NCBI GenBank assembly: GCA_036378535.1
Contig: DASUWH010000024.1
Span: forward strand, 1-64,000
Source of the DNA: Gp1-AA122 sp036378535
GTDB taxonomy: Bacteria; Acidobacteriota; Terriglobia; Terriglobales; Acidobacteriaceae
Direction: 5' to 3'
DNA: 64,000 nt
The position numbers and the translations under genes are program-made. Shown one piece after another: positions 8,464 through 16,453 of this stretch. Below the pieces are notes generated by a model, which was not told the DNA's origin, did not search any database, and saw only the letters and a list, made by a program, of their open reading frames with translations. Position 1 is the first letter of the stretch; each line of letters starts with the position of its first letter.

Positions 8464-9489
8464 ATGTCGACGCATTCCGATCCCTCAGCGGCGCTCTTTA
8501 TCGGCACCATCGGCGGCATTTGGACCTTCTTCAAGGGTTTCCGCATTTTTCGCGAGTATAAGGTCGTGGAAGATACGCCGCGCATCAACATCCGCAGCGT
8601 GGCTATGGGCCTCGTGCATATTCGCGGGCGCGCCCAGGTTGAACCGCTTATCCCGAGCCCGGTGTCGCACACGCCGTGTTGTTTTTACAAGGTGGAAATT
8701 GAACAGTGGAAGTCGGAAGGAAAGAGTCATAGTTGGCAGCATCTGCGCACGGACGTGGACGGGAGCAAGTTCTACCTGGCCGATGAGACTGGGAAAGCGC
8801 TGGTGGACGGCAGTTCCGCCGAATTCGATGTTCCGATGAATGCGGAAAGGGTGGTGGATTCTGCCCGCGCCAGCACGGGAGGCCCGGGCGCGACCGACAC
8901 GGAATTGCTTGAATATGTGACCTATTCAGGAGTGCACCGGATCGCTTCTTCGGTCGAGCACTTCCTCGAGAAGCGAGGCCCGGTAGCCGACCCCAAGGGG
9001 GAAGGAGCGCGTCAGACAATTCTCAGCGCTTTGCAAGCTATGCCCAATGTCATGCATGGAGGCGGCGTTCCTATCGAGTTGATGGAGAGGATGGCGGCGC
9101 AGTTTCCGGTGAAAGATGCAGCCCAACAGCAGCAGCGCGCGGAGGTGCTGGCCCATCTTCGCGGCATGGCGTCGGGAGGCATGGTGCAGCTTCCCATACA
9201 TACGCCCGGCGCGGCCAGCGGCCGCTACCGGCTCAAGGAATATTTGATTTTGCCCGGCCAGGAATACACGATCACCGCCACCTGCGCGGAGAATCCGGCG
9301 GCGAGCAGCGACGGCGATCGTAACCTGATCTGCAAAGGCAGCCATGAAAAAACGTTCCTCATATCGTCCAAGTCAGACGCGGGAACGGAGAAGGATTTGC
9401 GACGCCGGGCGCTGTGGATGGTGCTGGGCGGAGCCGCTCTCGCCCTCGTCTGTCTGGCTCTTTTGTTGGTTCACCTTAATCTTTTTTGA
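8464..9489 (+). CDS. GIDE-like (MUL1/MAPL-type) membrane protein
   Basis: A 341-residue protein with a short N-terminal hydrophobic segment (ALFIGTIGGIWTFF), a soluble region with the GIDE/BAM-type signature (SVAMGLVHIRGRAQVEPLIP, then SHTPCCFYKVEIEQW), and a C-terminal membrane anchor (LWMVLGGAALALVCLALLLV). In eukaryotes this domain belongs to mitochondrial E3 ligases; bacterial members lack the RING finger, as here, and the common database name E3 ubiquitin ligase family is misleading. It lies directly upstream of lemA, a recurrent bacterial pairing. Role unknown, probably envelope-related. Confidence 0.75.
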   Translation: MSTHSDPSAALFIGTIGGIWTFFKGFRIFREYKVVEDTPRINIRSVAMGLVHIRGRAQVEPLIPSPVSHTPCCFYKVEIEQWKSEGKSHSWQHLRTDVDGSKFYLADETGKALVDGSSAEFDVPMNAERVVDSARASTGGPGATDTELLEYVTYSGVHRIASSVEHFLEKRGPVADPKGEGARQTILSALQAMPNVMHGGGVPIELMERMAAQFPVKDAAQQQQRAEVLAHLRGMASGGMVQLPIHTPGAASGRYRLKEYLILPGQEYTITATCAENPAASSDGDRNLICKGSHEKTFLISSKSDAGTEKDLRRRALWMVLGGAALALVCLALLLVHLNLF

Positions 9490-9499
9490 CGATGGCTGT

Positions 9500-9556
9500 G
9501 GAGCGGGCACTCCTGCCGGTGACTTGTTCTGTGCGCGGACAGGAGTGTCCGCGCCC
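9500..9556. repeat. Dispersed palindromic repeat before lemA
   Basis: A gagcgggcactcctgccgg unit and a gcgcggacaggagtgtccgc unit lie between the GIDE-like gene and lemA. They belong to the repeat family seen at 5.75, 34.18 and 0.72 kb. The core acaggagtgt is self-complementary apart from its centre. Confidence 0.6.
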
Positions 9557-9585
9557 CATGCGTATATCTTATCTCTGGAGTGGGT

Positions 9586-10167
9586 ATGAGCATTCTGACC
9601 GGACTGCTGGTCTTCCTCGTTATCAGCGGACTTTTTATATACGCCGTCATCATCTACAACGAGCTGGTGCGGCTCCGCAACGATAACGATCGGGCGTGGG
9701 CGAATATTGACGTTCTGCTGAAGCAGCGGCACGACGAAATTCCCAACCTGGTGGAGACCGTGAAAGGTTACATGCAGCACGAGCGCCAGGTGCTGGAGAA
9801 CGTAACCCAGGCCAGGGCTTCGGCGATCAGCGCAGTCACAGTCGCCCAAAAAGCCCAGGCTGATCTGCTGATGACGGGCGCGCTGCGAGGACTGTTTGCT
9901 GTAGCTGAGAATTATCCGCAACTGAGGGCCAATGAAAACTTCCTCAAGCTGCAGAACCGCATCTCGGAACTGGAGGAGCGCATTGCCGACCGCCGCGAAT
10001 TCTTCAACGACGACGTGAACACCTACAACACCCGCATTCGCCAGATTCCCGATGTTTTTCTCGCCAATTTCATGAGCCTGAAGCCTCGGGAAATGTTCAA
10101 GGTTTCTGATGACGAGCGGCGTCAGGTTGAGGTCAAGCTGGCGGAGCAGAAGTCGGCCAGCGGATGA
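9586..10167 (+). CDS. lemA: LemA family protein
   Basis: A 193-residue protein with an N-terminal membrane helix (LLVFLVISGLFIYAVIIYN) and a long helical domain typical of LemA: LRNDNDRAWANIDVLLKQRH, DEIPNLVETVKGYMQHERQV, and LSELEERIADRREFFNDDVN-like segments near the C-terminus. LemA proteins sit in the inner membrane with a helical-bundle domain outside; function is unclear. ATG 9586 is chosen because GGAG lies eight bases upstream; a GTG at 9580 is in frame. It follows the GIDE-like gene, with which LemA often co-occurs. Confidence 0.93.
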   Translation: MSILTGLLVFLVISGLFIYAVIIYNELVRLRNDNDRAWANIDVLLKQRHDEIPNLVETVKGYMQHERQVLENVTQARASAISAVTVAQKAQADLLMTGALRGLFAVAENYPQLRANENFLKLQNRISELEERIADRREFFNDDVNTYNTRIRQIPDVFLANFMSLKPREMFKVSDDERRQVEVKLAEQKSASG

Positions 10168-10395
10168 ACAGGCATCACCGATTCGCAGAGTCCCAGAGAA
10201 CACCCACCACACTTCTACGAATCTGGCCATTCCTTTCCGTCATCTAGCAAGTATCAGGGGAGAACTATATCCCGGCTGGGGATGCAGACTTGGGTACTTC
10301 AGGATTTCACAACTTTTTACCTATTTTTACCCTCATTTGACACCCGGCCTATTCTGCTCAAGTATTTTGAAATCGTAGAAAGCCAAGGTTATTGA

Positions 10396-12096
10396 GTGAA
10401 CTTCAAGAAGCTAACCCGCCGCTGGAACGAGAAGACCAGGCTGATGCTCACGCTGGAGTTGGCGGTGATTCTTCCCGTGGGCGTGCTGATCGGCCTGAGC
10501 GTGCACCACCTGAAAAATATCCAGCGCGACAGGGCGGTAGCGGCGGCCATTCAGCGCGACTTCAGCCAGGTGCTGATGATTTCGGAAAAGCGCATCAACG
10601 AGCGGGCTTACGATTTGCTGGACGACGTTCGTAAGCAGTTTCCTAAATCCAGCGCTGCCTGCAGCGGCAGCCTCGACAAGATTCTTACGGCGCATCCCTA
10701 CGTTGCCCATGCGTTCGTTTATCACCCGGTTCGGGGTTGGGTGTTTCGTTCGCAGCCCTCTCGTCTGTCGGAGCCTGAATTCCACGAAGAGAGTGAGAGT
10801 TTGCTGAAGATGTCGCAGGGCTGGATGCCCGGCTATTACGAGGAACTGGTTTCTGCCCTGATCAAGAGAGAGAAGCACAGCGGCGTTCCCTATGCTTTCG
10901 AGAACAACTGGTGTATCCGGGGCGACAAGCGCCTCTATCAATCCTTTGCCATGTTTCTTATCCCGGGCGAGAACGGCGAGAAACCCGCCATTGGAGCCAT
11001 TGCGTTCGATGCGGAATACCTGCGGGATCACTTCCTGCCGGAAGCTCTGGACAGCGTCATGAGCCATTACGTCGCCGATTCCCAAGGCGACGTCAATCAC
11101 GACGTCAACCACGCTGTCATGATGATTCACACCAAGATGGAGTCCAATCCCATCGTGACATCGCCGGGCTGGGATGGCGGGGAGCCGGAAGTAGAGAGGA
11201 ACCTTGAGGGTGCCTTCCCGGGTCTGACCTTAGCGATAAAAATTCCCGGAACTACGCTGCAGGCCATCAGCGATCATTTCTTCCGGCAGAGTTTCATGAT
11301 CCTGGGAGGGCTTTCGCTGCTGCTGGCGGCTGGGCTGGGAGTGACATACCGCAACGTCAGCAAGGAGATCGCCCTGGCGCGGCTGAAATCCGATTTTGTT
11401 TCCAACGTTTCGCATGAATTGCGCACGCCTTTGTCGCTGATCCGTTTGTATGCCGAGACCCTGGAGATGGGCCGCCTGAAATCGCCCGACAAATTCCAGG
11501 AGTACTACCAGATCATCCGCAAGGAGAGCGAACGGCTCACGGCGCTGATCAACAATATCCTAGACTTCTCGCGCATCGAGGCTGGGCGCAAGGAATACGA
11601 CTTCCGCGATACGGATCTGCGCGAACTGGTTTCTAACACGCTGGAATCGTACCGCTACCAGATCGAGCAGCACGGCTTCACCCTGGAAGAGAAAATCGAT
11701 CCGGTGCCGCCCATGCGTATCGATCGCGAAGCGATGGCGCGCTCACTGGTGAACCTGGTGAACAATGCGCTGAAGTACTCGCAGGATCACAAGTACATCG
11801 GCGTGAACCTGTATCGGGAGAATGGTTCGGTGAAGCTGGAAGTGATCGACCACGGCATCGGCATCCCGAATCGTGAGCACGAAAAGATCTTTGAAAAGTT
11901 CTACCGGGTGGGAGATCCGCTGGTTCATAACACAAAAGGAAGTGGCCTCGGGCTGTCGCTGGTGCGGCACATCGCGCATGCTCATGGCGGCGAAGTTTCG
12001 GTGGACAGCACGCCCGGGCAAGGCAGCAAGTTCACGATCAAATTACCAGTGCAGGAATCAGCAATGGAGAAGGAAGCCGCAGCGGTGTCGATGTAG
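10396..12096 (+). CDS. Membrane sensor histidine kinase
   Basis: A 566-residue two-component sensor. Order of parts: N-terminal membrane helix (about residues 16-35), a large extracytoplasmic sensor region (about 40-295), a second membrane helix (MILGGLSLLLAAGLG), then directly the HisKA domain with the phospho-acceptor His340 in SNVSHELRTPLSLI, and the HATPase domain with the N box (NLVNNALKYS), HGIGIP and GSGLGLSLVRHI. No clear HAMP domain separates membrane and kinase. The start is GTG at 10396. The stop codon TAG is the first three bases of a dispersed tagggacggcgccttcggcc repeat. The response regulator follows 59 bases later, so the two form a pair. Confidence 0.92.
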   Translation: MNFKKLTRRWNEKTRLMLTLELAVILPVGVLIGLSVHHLKNIQRDRAVAAAIQRDFSQVLMISEKRINERAYDLLDDVRKQFPKSSAACSGSLDKILTAHPYVAHAFVYHPVRGWVFRSQPSRLSEPEFHEESESLLKMSQGWMPGYYEELVSALIKREKHSGVPYAFENNWCIRGDKRLYQSFAMFLIPGENGEKPAIGAIAFDAEYLRDHFLPEALDSVMSHYVADSQGDVNHDVNHAVMMIHTKMESNPIVTSPGWDGGEPEVERNLEGAFPGLTLAIKIPGTTLQAISDHFFRQSFMILGGLSLLLAAGLGVTYRNVSKEIALARLKSDFVSNVSHELRTPLSLIRLYAETLEMGRLKSPDKFQEYYQIIRKESERLTALINNILDFSRIEAGRKEYDFRDTDLRELVSNTLESYRYQIEQHGFTLEEKIDPVPPMRIDREAMARSLVNLVNNALKYSQDHKYIGVNLYRENGSVKLEVIDHGIGIPNREHEKIFEKFYRVGDPLVHNTKGSGLGLSLVRHIAHAHGGEVSVDSTPGQGSKFTIKLPVQESAMEKEAAAVSM

Positions 12097-12116
12097 GGAC
12101 GGCGCCTTCGGCCGAG
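12094..12116. repeat. gtagggacggccgcctcggcc-type dispersed repeat
   Basis: The unit tagggacggcgccttcggcc lies between the kinase and regulator genes. Its first three bases are the TAG stop of the kinase gene. Related copies are at 14736-14757 (inside the Fe-S protein gene) and at 45950-45978 (upstream of nadC). Confidence 0.65.
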
Positions 12117-12155
12117 TTAACAGCTTTTTGCAAGCAGCGATTGCGGAGAAGACTG

Positions 12156-12836
12156 ATGCCCAAGATCCTGATTGTTGAGGACGAGCCGGGGATGGTGGCG
12201 GGCTTGCGCGACAATTTCGAATTTGAAGGCTACCAGGTGTTGAGCGCGATGGACGGGGTCGCCGGACTGGAACGCGCTCTCGCCGATTCGCCCGACCTGG
12301 TGATCCTCGACGTCATGATGCCGCGCATGAGCGGCTTGGACGTGTGCAAGCAGCTTAAGTCCAAGCGCCCGGCGATTCCGATCATCATGCTTACAGCGCG
12401 CGGGCAAGAAGTGGACAAGGTGGTCGGACTGGAATTGGGCGCCGACGATTACGTCACCAAGCCCTTTTCCATCCGCGAACTGCTGGCGCGGGTAAAAGCG
12501 GTGCTGCGCCGCTCCGGATCTCTGCCCAAGGATAAGGATCGCTTCGCCTTCGGCGACGTGGAAGTGAACTTGCGTAGTTGCCAGGTCTCGCGCAAAGGCC
12601 GCTCCCTGGACATTTCGTCCAAGGAGTTTGATTTGCTCAAGTATTTCCTCTGCCATCCCGGCGAGGCGTTGACCCGGGATCGCTTGCTGGAGGAAGTCTG
12701 GGGATATGACAAATTTCCCACTACGCGCACCGTGGATGCGCACATCGTGCGCCTGCGGCAAAAGCTGGAGCCGAGGCCTGAGGATCCGCGTTTTTTTCTG
12801 ACCGTTCACGGCACCGGTTACAAGTTTGTTGGCTGA
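12156..12836 (+). CDS. OmpR/PhoB-family response regulator
   Basis: A 226-residue transcription regulator paired with the upstream kinase. The receiver domain shows the acidic pair in ILIVEDEPG, the phospho-acceptor Asp52 in VILDVMMPRMSG, the Thr in IIMLTARG and the Lys in YVTKPFS. The winged-helix DNA-binding domain follows (LDISSKEFDLLKYFLCHPGE, then TVDAHIVRLRQKLE and VHGTGYKFVG). ATG 12156 (MPKILIVED) is chosen over one 15 bases upstream because the receiver strand begins there. The next gene, a sigma factor, starts about 70 bases on. Confidence 0.94.
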   Translation: MPKILIVEDEPGMVAGLRDNFEFEGYQVLSAMDGVAGLERALADSPDLVILDVMMPRMSGLDVCKQLKSKRPAIPIIMLTARGQEVDKVVGLELGADDYVTKPFSIRELLARVKAVLRRSGSLPKDKDRFAFGDVEVNLRSCQVSRKGRSLDISSKEFDLLKYFLCHPGEALTRDRLLEEVWGYDKFPTTRTVDAHIVRLRQKLEPRPEDPRFFLTVHGTGYKFVG

Positions 12837-12906
12837 CATGCGAATTGGGCGGCAAGGTTCGGATATCGGTCTCGAACCAGGTTTGGCAGTCTTAAGGACG
12901 AAGGAA

Positions 12907-13578
12907 ATGTTTGTGGCTCAGGTCAGTAAAAATCCGGGTGCGGCGGTGGCCTTCTCGGTCATGAACAATGTTCCGGCCGCGACAGCTTCTACTCGCGCTG
13001 ACGACACTATCCTGGTGCGCCGGGCCCAGCAAGGCGATACGGCAGCATTCGAGGAACTCGTCCGCCACTACGACCGGACTGTTCTTCGTCTGGCCATGCA
13101 CCTGACCGACTCCGCCGAGGATGCGCAGGACATTTACCAGGAAGCCTTTCTCCGCGCTTACCGGAATATTGGACGCTTCCGCTTCGAGTGCTCGTTCTAT
13201 ACGTGGATCTACCGCATTGTCACGAACCTGTGCTGCGATCATCTGCGCCGCAAGCAACTGCACGACCGGTATGCGTATTCGGAGCCGTATTCGGGCGACG
13301 GCGAGGATCGTGAGGAGACAGTCCTCGATCGCGCTTCCGACCAGAGCGCCGGCGCCAGTCCGGAGCGTGCTGCTCTGAATGGAGAGTTGCGCAAGCGGAT
13401 TCTATGGGCGCTGAACAAATTGTCGGCTCGGGAGCGCCTGGTGTTCGAATTGAGACATTACCAGGGCCTCAAGCTGCAGACGGTGGCGGCAATCCTGAGC
13501 ACGACCGAGAACACCGTAAAAAACACTCTATTTCGCGCCACTCACAAATTGCGCGCGCAGCTGGCGGAAATGAGATAA
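12907..13578 (+). CDS. ECF RNA polymerase sigma factor (RpoE-like)
   Basis: A 223-residue group 4 sigma factor. Region 2 is seen in GDTAAFEELVRHYDRTVLRL, AEDAQDIYQEAFLRAYRNI and FYTWIYRIVTNLCCDHLRR; region 4 in LSARERLVFELRHYQGLKLQ, AAILSTTENTVKNTLFRAT. An acidic linker with many Asp/Glu sits between them. The start at 12907 has TAAGGA about eight bases upstream; the frame is open to a TTG at 12826 that would overlap the regulator gene. No anti-sigma gene with a zinc-binding motif follows directly, so its control is not visible. It forms a three-gene regulatory block with the kinase and regulator. Confidence 0.9.
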   Translation: MFVAQVSKNPGAAVAFSVMNNVPAATASTRADDTILVRRAQQGDTAAFEELVRHYDRTVLRLAMHLTDSAEDAQDIYQEAFLRAYRNIGRFRFECSFYTWIYRIVTNLCCDHLRRKQLHDRYAYSEPYSGDGEDREETVLDRASDQSAGASPERAALNGELRKRILWALNKLSARERLVFELRHYQGLKLQTVAAILSTTENTVKNTLFRATHKLRAQLAEMR

Positions 13579-13612
13579 GTAGTCGTTGGTCGTTAGTCTT
13601 TGGTCGTGGGCT
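13577..13612. repeat. tagtcgttggtcgttagtc repeat
   Basis: A tract tagtcgttggtcgttagtct followed by ttggtcgtggg begins right at the stop of the sigma factor gene. It is the same family as the tracts at 3450, 14513 and inside valS. The rest of the gap to 13784 has no recognisable gene. Confidence 0.6.
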
Positions 13613-13784
13613 CCCAACACAATCTCCCTTGAATGCAATTACTTAGTGGTTTGTTGTGGTTACGCCAACGACCGTCTTCCCGGGCTGCTCAATCTTTTCT
13701 CCACATCACTGCAAAAGGCCACAGCTGCTTGCTACATTTGCATCTAACGACGTTTGCCATACTATGCATGGGAGGAAAGAAAAA

Positions 13785-14159
13785 ATGAGAAGAGATACTA
13801 AGAACCAATTCCTGAAAGCGCTTCTAGGTACGGGTCTTTACCTGCTGGATCCGGTGCGGGACCGTATTGCTGACAGGGTTAGTGACATCGGTGATCGAGC
13901 CAAAGATACCTACGAGGACGCGGTCGATCGGGTGAGCGACATCAGCGACTCCATCCGCGGCCGTTTCGAGCGTCCCAGCCGGCTGAAGTGGCTGTTGATT
14001 GGCGTGGGTGTGGGCGTGGGTGTGGGCATGCTGCTGGCCCCGGTAACCGGCAGAGAAGCTCGCGAAAACCTTTCCGACCGCGTTCACGATATCGGCGACC
14101 GGGTACGCGATCGCTTTAACGCGGAATCGGATCGCGCCACCGGCACGCAGGGGATGTAG
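13785..14159 (+). CDS. YtxH-like membrane-associated protein
   Basis: A 124-residue protein with one hydrophobic glycine-rich segment (WLLIGVGVGVGVGMLLAP) followed by TGREARENL, the typical YtxH junction. Both sides carry repeated amphipathic D-R-V-x-D-I-G-D-R words (DRVSDIGDRAKD, DRVSDISDSI, DRVHDIGDRVRD), likely helical. YtxH proteins are general-stress membrane proteins of unclear action. ATG 13785 has GGGAGGAAAG upstream; the open frame extends to 13656 but without a signal. The next gene begins one base after its stop. Confidence 0.8.
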   Translation: MRRDTKNQFLKALLGTGLYLLDPVRDRIADRVSDIGDRAKDTYEDAVDRVSDISDSIRGRFERPSRLKWLLIGVGVGVGVGMLLAPVTGREARENLSDRVHDIGDRVRDRFNAESDRATGTQGM

Positions 14160-14513
14160 ATGAAAACGGTTGGAATCGCCGCGGCAATCCTGGCGATGGC
14201 GGCATCGCTGGCTCTGGCGCAATCGCAGAGCCAGCAGCCACAACCGCCGGATCCCACCGCGGAGGCCCCCACCACCAAGGCGCCTCCGCCGAAGACATCA
14301 ACAAACCCGCGCGCGCAGGACCAACAGGGAGATACTTACCTGGGAGAGATCATTCTGGTGAATGGAACCTATTTTCTGCAGAGTGGCGCCTCCCAGTACA
14401 TGCTGGAGGATCAGGCCAAGGGCAAGCAGTTTGCCGGCCAGACGGTGCAGATCAAAGGCAGCCTGGATTCGCGGAACACGCTGCACATCCAGTCGATAGG
14501 AACTCATCAGTAG
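14160..14513 (+). CDS. Exported DUF5818-like protein
   Basis: A 117-residue protein with a signal peptide ending in ASLALAQSQ, a low-complexity Pro/Gln/Thr region, and a small beta domain (GEIILVNGTYFLQSGASQYM, then FAGQTVQIKGSLDSRNTL). It resembles the acidobacterial DUF5818 group and the gene at 35417 has the same plan. The ATG directly follows the stop of the YtxH-like gene, so the two are probably translated together. Function unknown. Confidence 0.65.
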   Translation: MKTVGIAAAILAMAASLALAQSQSQQPQPPDPTAEAPTTKAPPPKTSTNPRAQDQQGDTYLGEIILVNGTYFLQSGASQYMLEDQAKGKQFAGQTVQIKGSLDSRNTLHIQSIGTHQ

Positions 14514-14556
14514 GGTCGTTGGTCTTTGGTCGTTGGTCGTTGGCTGACGATTAACG
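14513..14556. repeat. gtcgttggtctttggtcg repeat
   Basis: A tract of gtcgttggtctttggtcgtt units, ending with gacgattaacgacc, fills the gap between converging genes. The unit belongs to the family at 3450, 13577 and 46944. Confidence 0.6.
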
Positions 14557-14565
14557 ACCGCTGTT

Positions 14566-15747
14566 CTATTTCAGCGCTGGATCGCCCGGCATCGGATGCT
14601 GCGCCTCATTCGCGCGTGGCACAAGTTGCCGGTACACAGCGCTGGGCACATCTGAATTCCAGTGGTTGGTAGCCTTGGCGAAACCGACGATCCCAATAAA
14701 TAGCATGGCAATTCCCGCGGCCATAGCCCAAGTCACGTAGGGACGGCCGCCTCGGCCATGCGTGGGATCATTCTCGCCGCTGGCAAGCGGTACGCCACTG
14801 CGCGACCATACCGGCGACATCTGCAGCGCGTCTTTTGCGGGGCAGACTGCAACACATTGCAGGCAGCCGGTGCACTCGGCGGATTTGACGGCGATCAGCT
14901 TATCGACGGGCAGCGCTGCCGGACATGCCTTCGCGCATTTCGCGCAATCAATGCATGCCGACGTCTGGCGGCGAATGCGCAGTGGGCTTGCCAAAGATAC
15001 CAGTCCCAGCAAGGCTCCATAGGGGCACAAATAGCGGCACCAGAAATTCTGAACGAAGACGGATGCGATCACCAGAATCGCCAGAACCACGGCCCCGGCT
15101 TCCCCAAGGTAGCGGAAGAAGTTGAGCATCTTGACGTCGGCAATCAACCCGTAGTCGCTGCGCATGAAGGCAGCCAGGGCGCTGGCCGACATCGAAGAGA
15201 CCGCCCACACGAAAAATCCCAGCAGCACGTACTTCAAGCCCCGCAGGGGAATATCCAGCCACCGCCAGATCTGGAAATTGCGGCGAAACACTTTTCGCCC
15301 CGCTCGCCACAGGTATTCCGAAATTGTTCCGACCGGACACAGCCAGCTGCAAAAGGCCTTGCGAAACAGGAATGAGATCGCCACAAAAGTCAGCAGCAGG
15401 AACATGGCTGCCGGATGCAACGCCGGGATGCGGCCGGTCAGCAGCCAGTACTTAGTGTTCATCATGCCTGCGATCGGCAACCAGCCTTCGACGCCGGCAG
15501 GCCTGGCGAGCCTTCCGCTGATATTGCCGGTTTCGAACTCTCGCACCCAGACGTAAAAAATGCCTCCGAGCCAGACATTCATAAGCAGGAAAATGGCCTG
15601 ATAGGCCCGGCGAAGGGCCTGTGAATAGTCTCTATCGGTGCGGCGGATCAGCCTCTTTTTCAACGAGTTCCCCGGATTGGGCCCTTTGGGTCTGAGCAGT
15701 CCGGGAGGAATTTCGGGTAAGAGTGCGTCTTGAAGTTGGATAGCCAT
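14566..15747 (-). CDS. NapH/CcoG-like membrane Fe-S protein
   Basis: A 393-residue membrane protein with about five membrane helices, two CxxxCP motifs (FCSWLCPVG and WCRYLCPYG) and two classical 4Fe-4S clusters (CIDCAKCAKACP, CTGCLQCVAVCP). This is the plan of the NapH/NosR/CcoG membrane ferredoxins that move electrons across or along the inner membrane; the exact partner is not visible. Residues encoded at 14736-14757 (HGRGGRPYVT) come from a dispersed repeat in the coding strand, between the last cluster and the final membrane helix. A perfect CRP-type palindrome lies 47 bases upstream of the start, so control by a CRP/FNR-family protein is likely. Confidence 0.85.
   Translation of the reverse strand: MAIQLQDALLPEIPPGLLRPKGPNPGNSLKKRLIRRTDRDYSQALRRAYQAIFLLMNVWLGGIFYVWVREFETGNISGRLARPAGVEGWLPIAGMMNTKYWLLTGRIPALHPAAMFLLLTFVAISFLFRKAFCSWLCPVGTISEYLWRAGRKVFRRNFQIWRWLDIPLRGLKYVLLGFFVWAVSSMSASALAAFMRSDYGLIADVKMLNFFRYLGEAGAVVLAILVIASVFVQNFWCRYLCPYGALLGLVSLASPLRIRRQTSACIDCAKCAKACPAALPVDKLIAVKSAECTGCLQCVAVCPAKDALQMSPVWSRSGVPLASGENDPTHGRGGRPYVTWAMAAGIAMLFIGIVGFAKATNHWNSDVPSAVYRQLVPRANEAQHPMPGDPALK
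14736..14757. repeat. gtagggacggccgcctcggcc repeat inside a coding region
   Basis: The 22-base unit starting cgtagggacgg and ending cctcggcc matches the intergenic copies at 12094 and 45950 but here lies in frame within the membrane Fe-S protein gene, in a stretch of low conservation between two structural elements. Confidence 0.65.
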
Positions 15748-15793
15748 CGCCCCTTCCTATAGGTATAGGGTAGAGGTCTTGTCACAGGGTGGC

Positions 15794-15809
15794 TGTGATC
15801 TATGTCACA
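15794..15809. promoter_or_regulatory. CRP/FNR-family type palindrome
   Basis: TGTGATCTATGTCACA is a perfect TGTGA-N6-TCACA palindrome, the consensus of CRP-type binding sites. It lies 47 bases before the start of the membrane Fe-S protein gene, where an activator or repressor could act. Two further perfect sites are near 34.13 and 34.23 kb. No CRP-like gene is in the window. Confidence 0.6.
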
Positions 15810-15831
15810 AGCTGGCATTAGTGGAACAGAA

Positions 15832-16359
15832 TCACTCTGCCCGCGTGTAATGAATGGGCCAGCGCACCTGCCAGGTCTTGCCGCCGTCCGCGGAGGCCTC
15901 CCAGCTCCAGTCCAGTTCGTTACGCCCGATGTTTTTCCAGATCATGCGCTGCAGAATCCTAGCGCCGTCGGGGCTGAGACCCTCTCGCGACAGGATCATC
16001 TGACCATCCCTGAATTCGCCGACGAAATCGAGGTAGCCGCCTTCATTGTCAACCCAGGTCTGCTTCCATTTTCCAGAACGTGCGTCAAAAGTAGAAACAC
16101 TAGTGCCCCGGAGATGCAGGCCGGAGCCACCATCAAAGTTTTCCTGCACTACGCAGCCATCCAGGATGCGCACGATCCGGTTGCTGCCATGAACTGTTTC
16201 GCCGGGTTTGTCGCCGGGCCAGGTGAGCTTCCAATCCCCGACCCAGAAATCGAATTGGCGCTGCTGAGCCGCCGCGCAGTTATTGGCAGGAGCTTGCCCT
16301 GGGCTGACCGCCAGAGAGCAAAGAATGAGTGAGACCACGACGACACGTTGCACCAGCAT
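15832..16359 (-). CDS. Secreted lipocalin-like (DUF1579-type) protein
   Basis: A 175-residue protein with a signal peptide (VQRVVVVSLILCSLAVSPGQA). The mature part begins with QRQFDFWVGDWKL and continues with strands such as SNRIVRILDGCVVQEN and ARSGKWKQTWVDNEGGYL. The FDFWVGxW opening is typical of a beta-barrel group related to DUF1579 and heme-nitrobindin-like folds. No metal or haem ligand can be assigned. ATG 16359 is chosen because the signal peptide begins there. Ligand unknown. Confidence 0.7.
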   Translation of the reverse strand: MLVQRVVVVSLILCSLAVSPGQAPANNCAAAQQRQFDFWVGDWKLTWPGDKPGETVHGSNRIVRILDGCVVQENFDGGSGLHLRGTSVSTFDARSGKWKQTWVDNEGGYLDFVGEFRDGQMILSREGLSPDGARILQRMIWKNIGRNELDWSWEASADGGKTWQVRWPIHYTRAE

Positions 16360-16453
16360 GTCCGGCCCTCCGAGGGGACAGACGAACGGGGCCGCGAAAG
16401 GTCGCCAAACTTGCTGGCTGACATTGTGGCCGTGTTTTTGATACACCTACCTA

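Noticed and set aside
12826..12906. Start of the ECF sigma factor at TTG 12826
   Set aside because: It would overlap the regulator gene and add residues unlike sigma factors; ATG 12907 has a better-spaced ribosome binding site.
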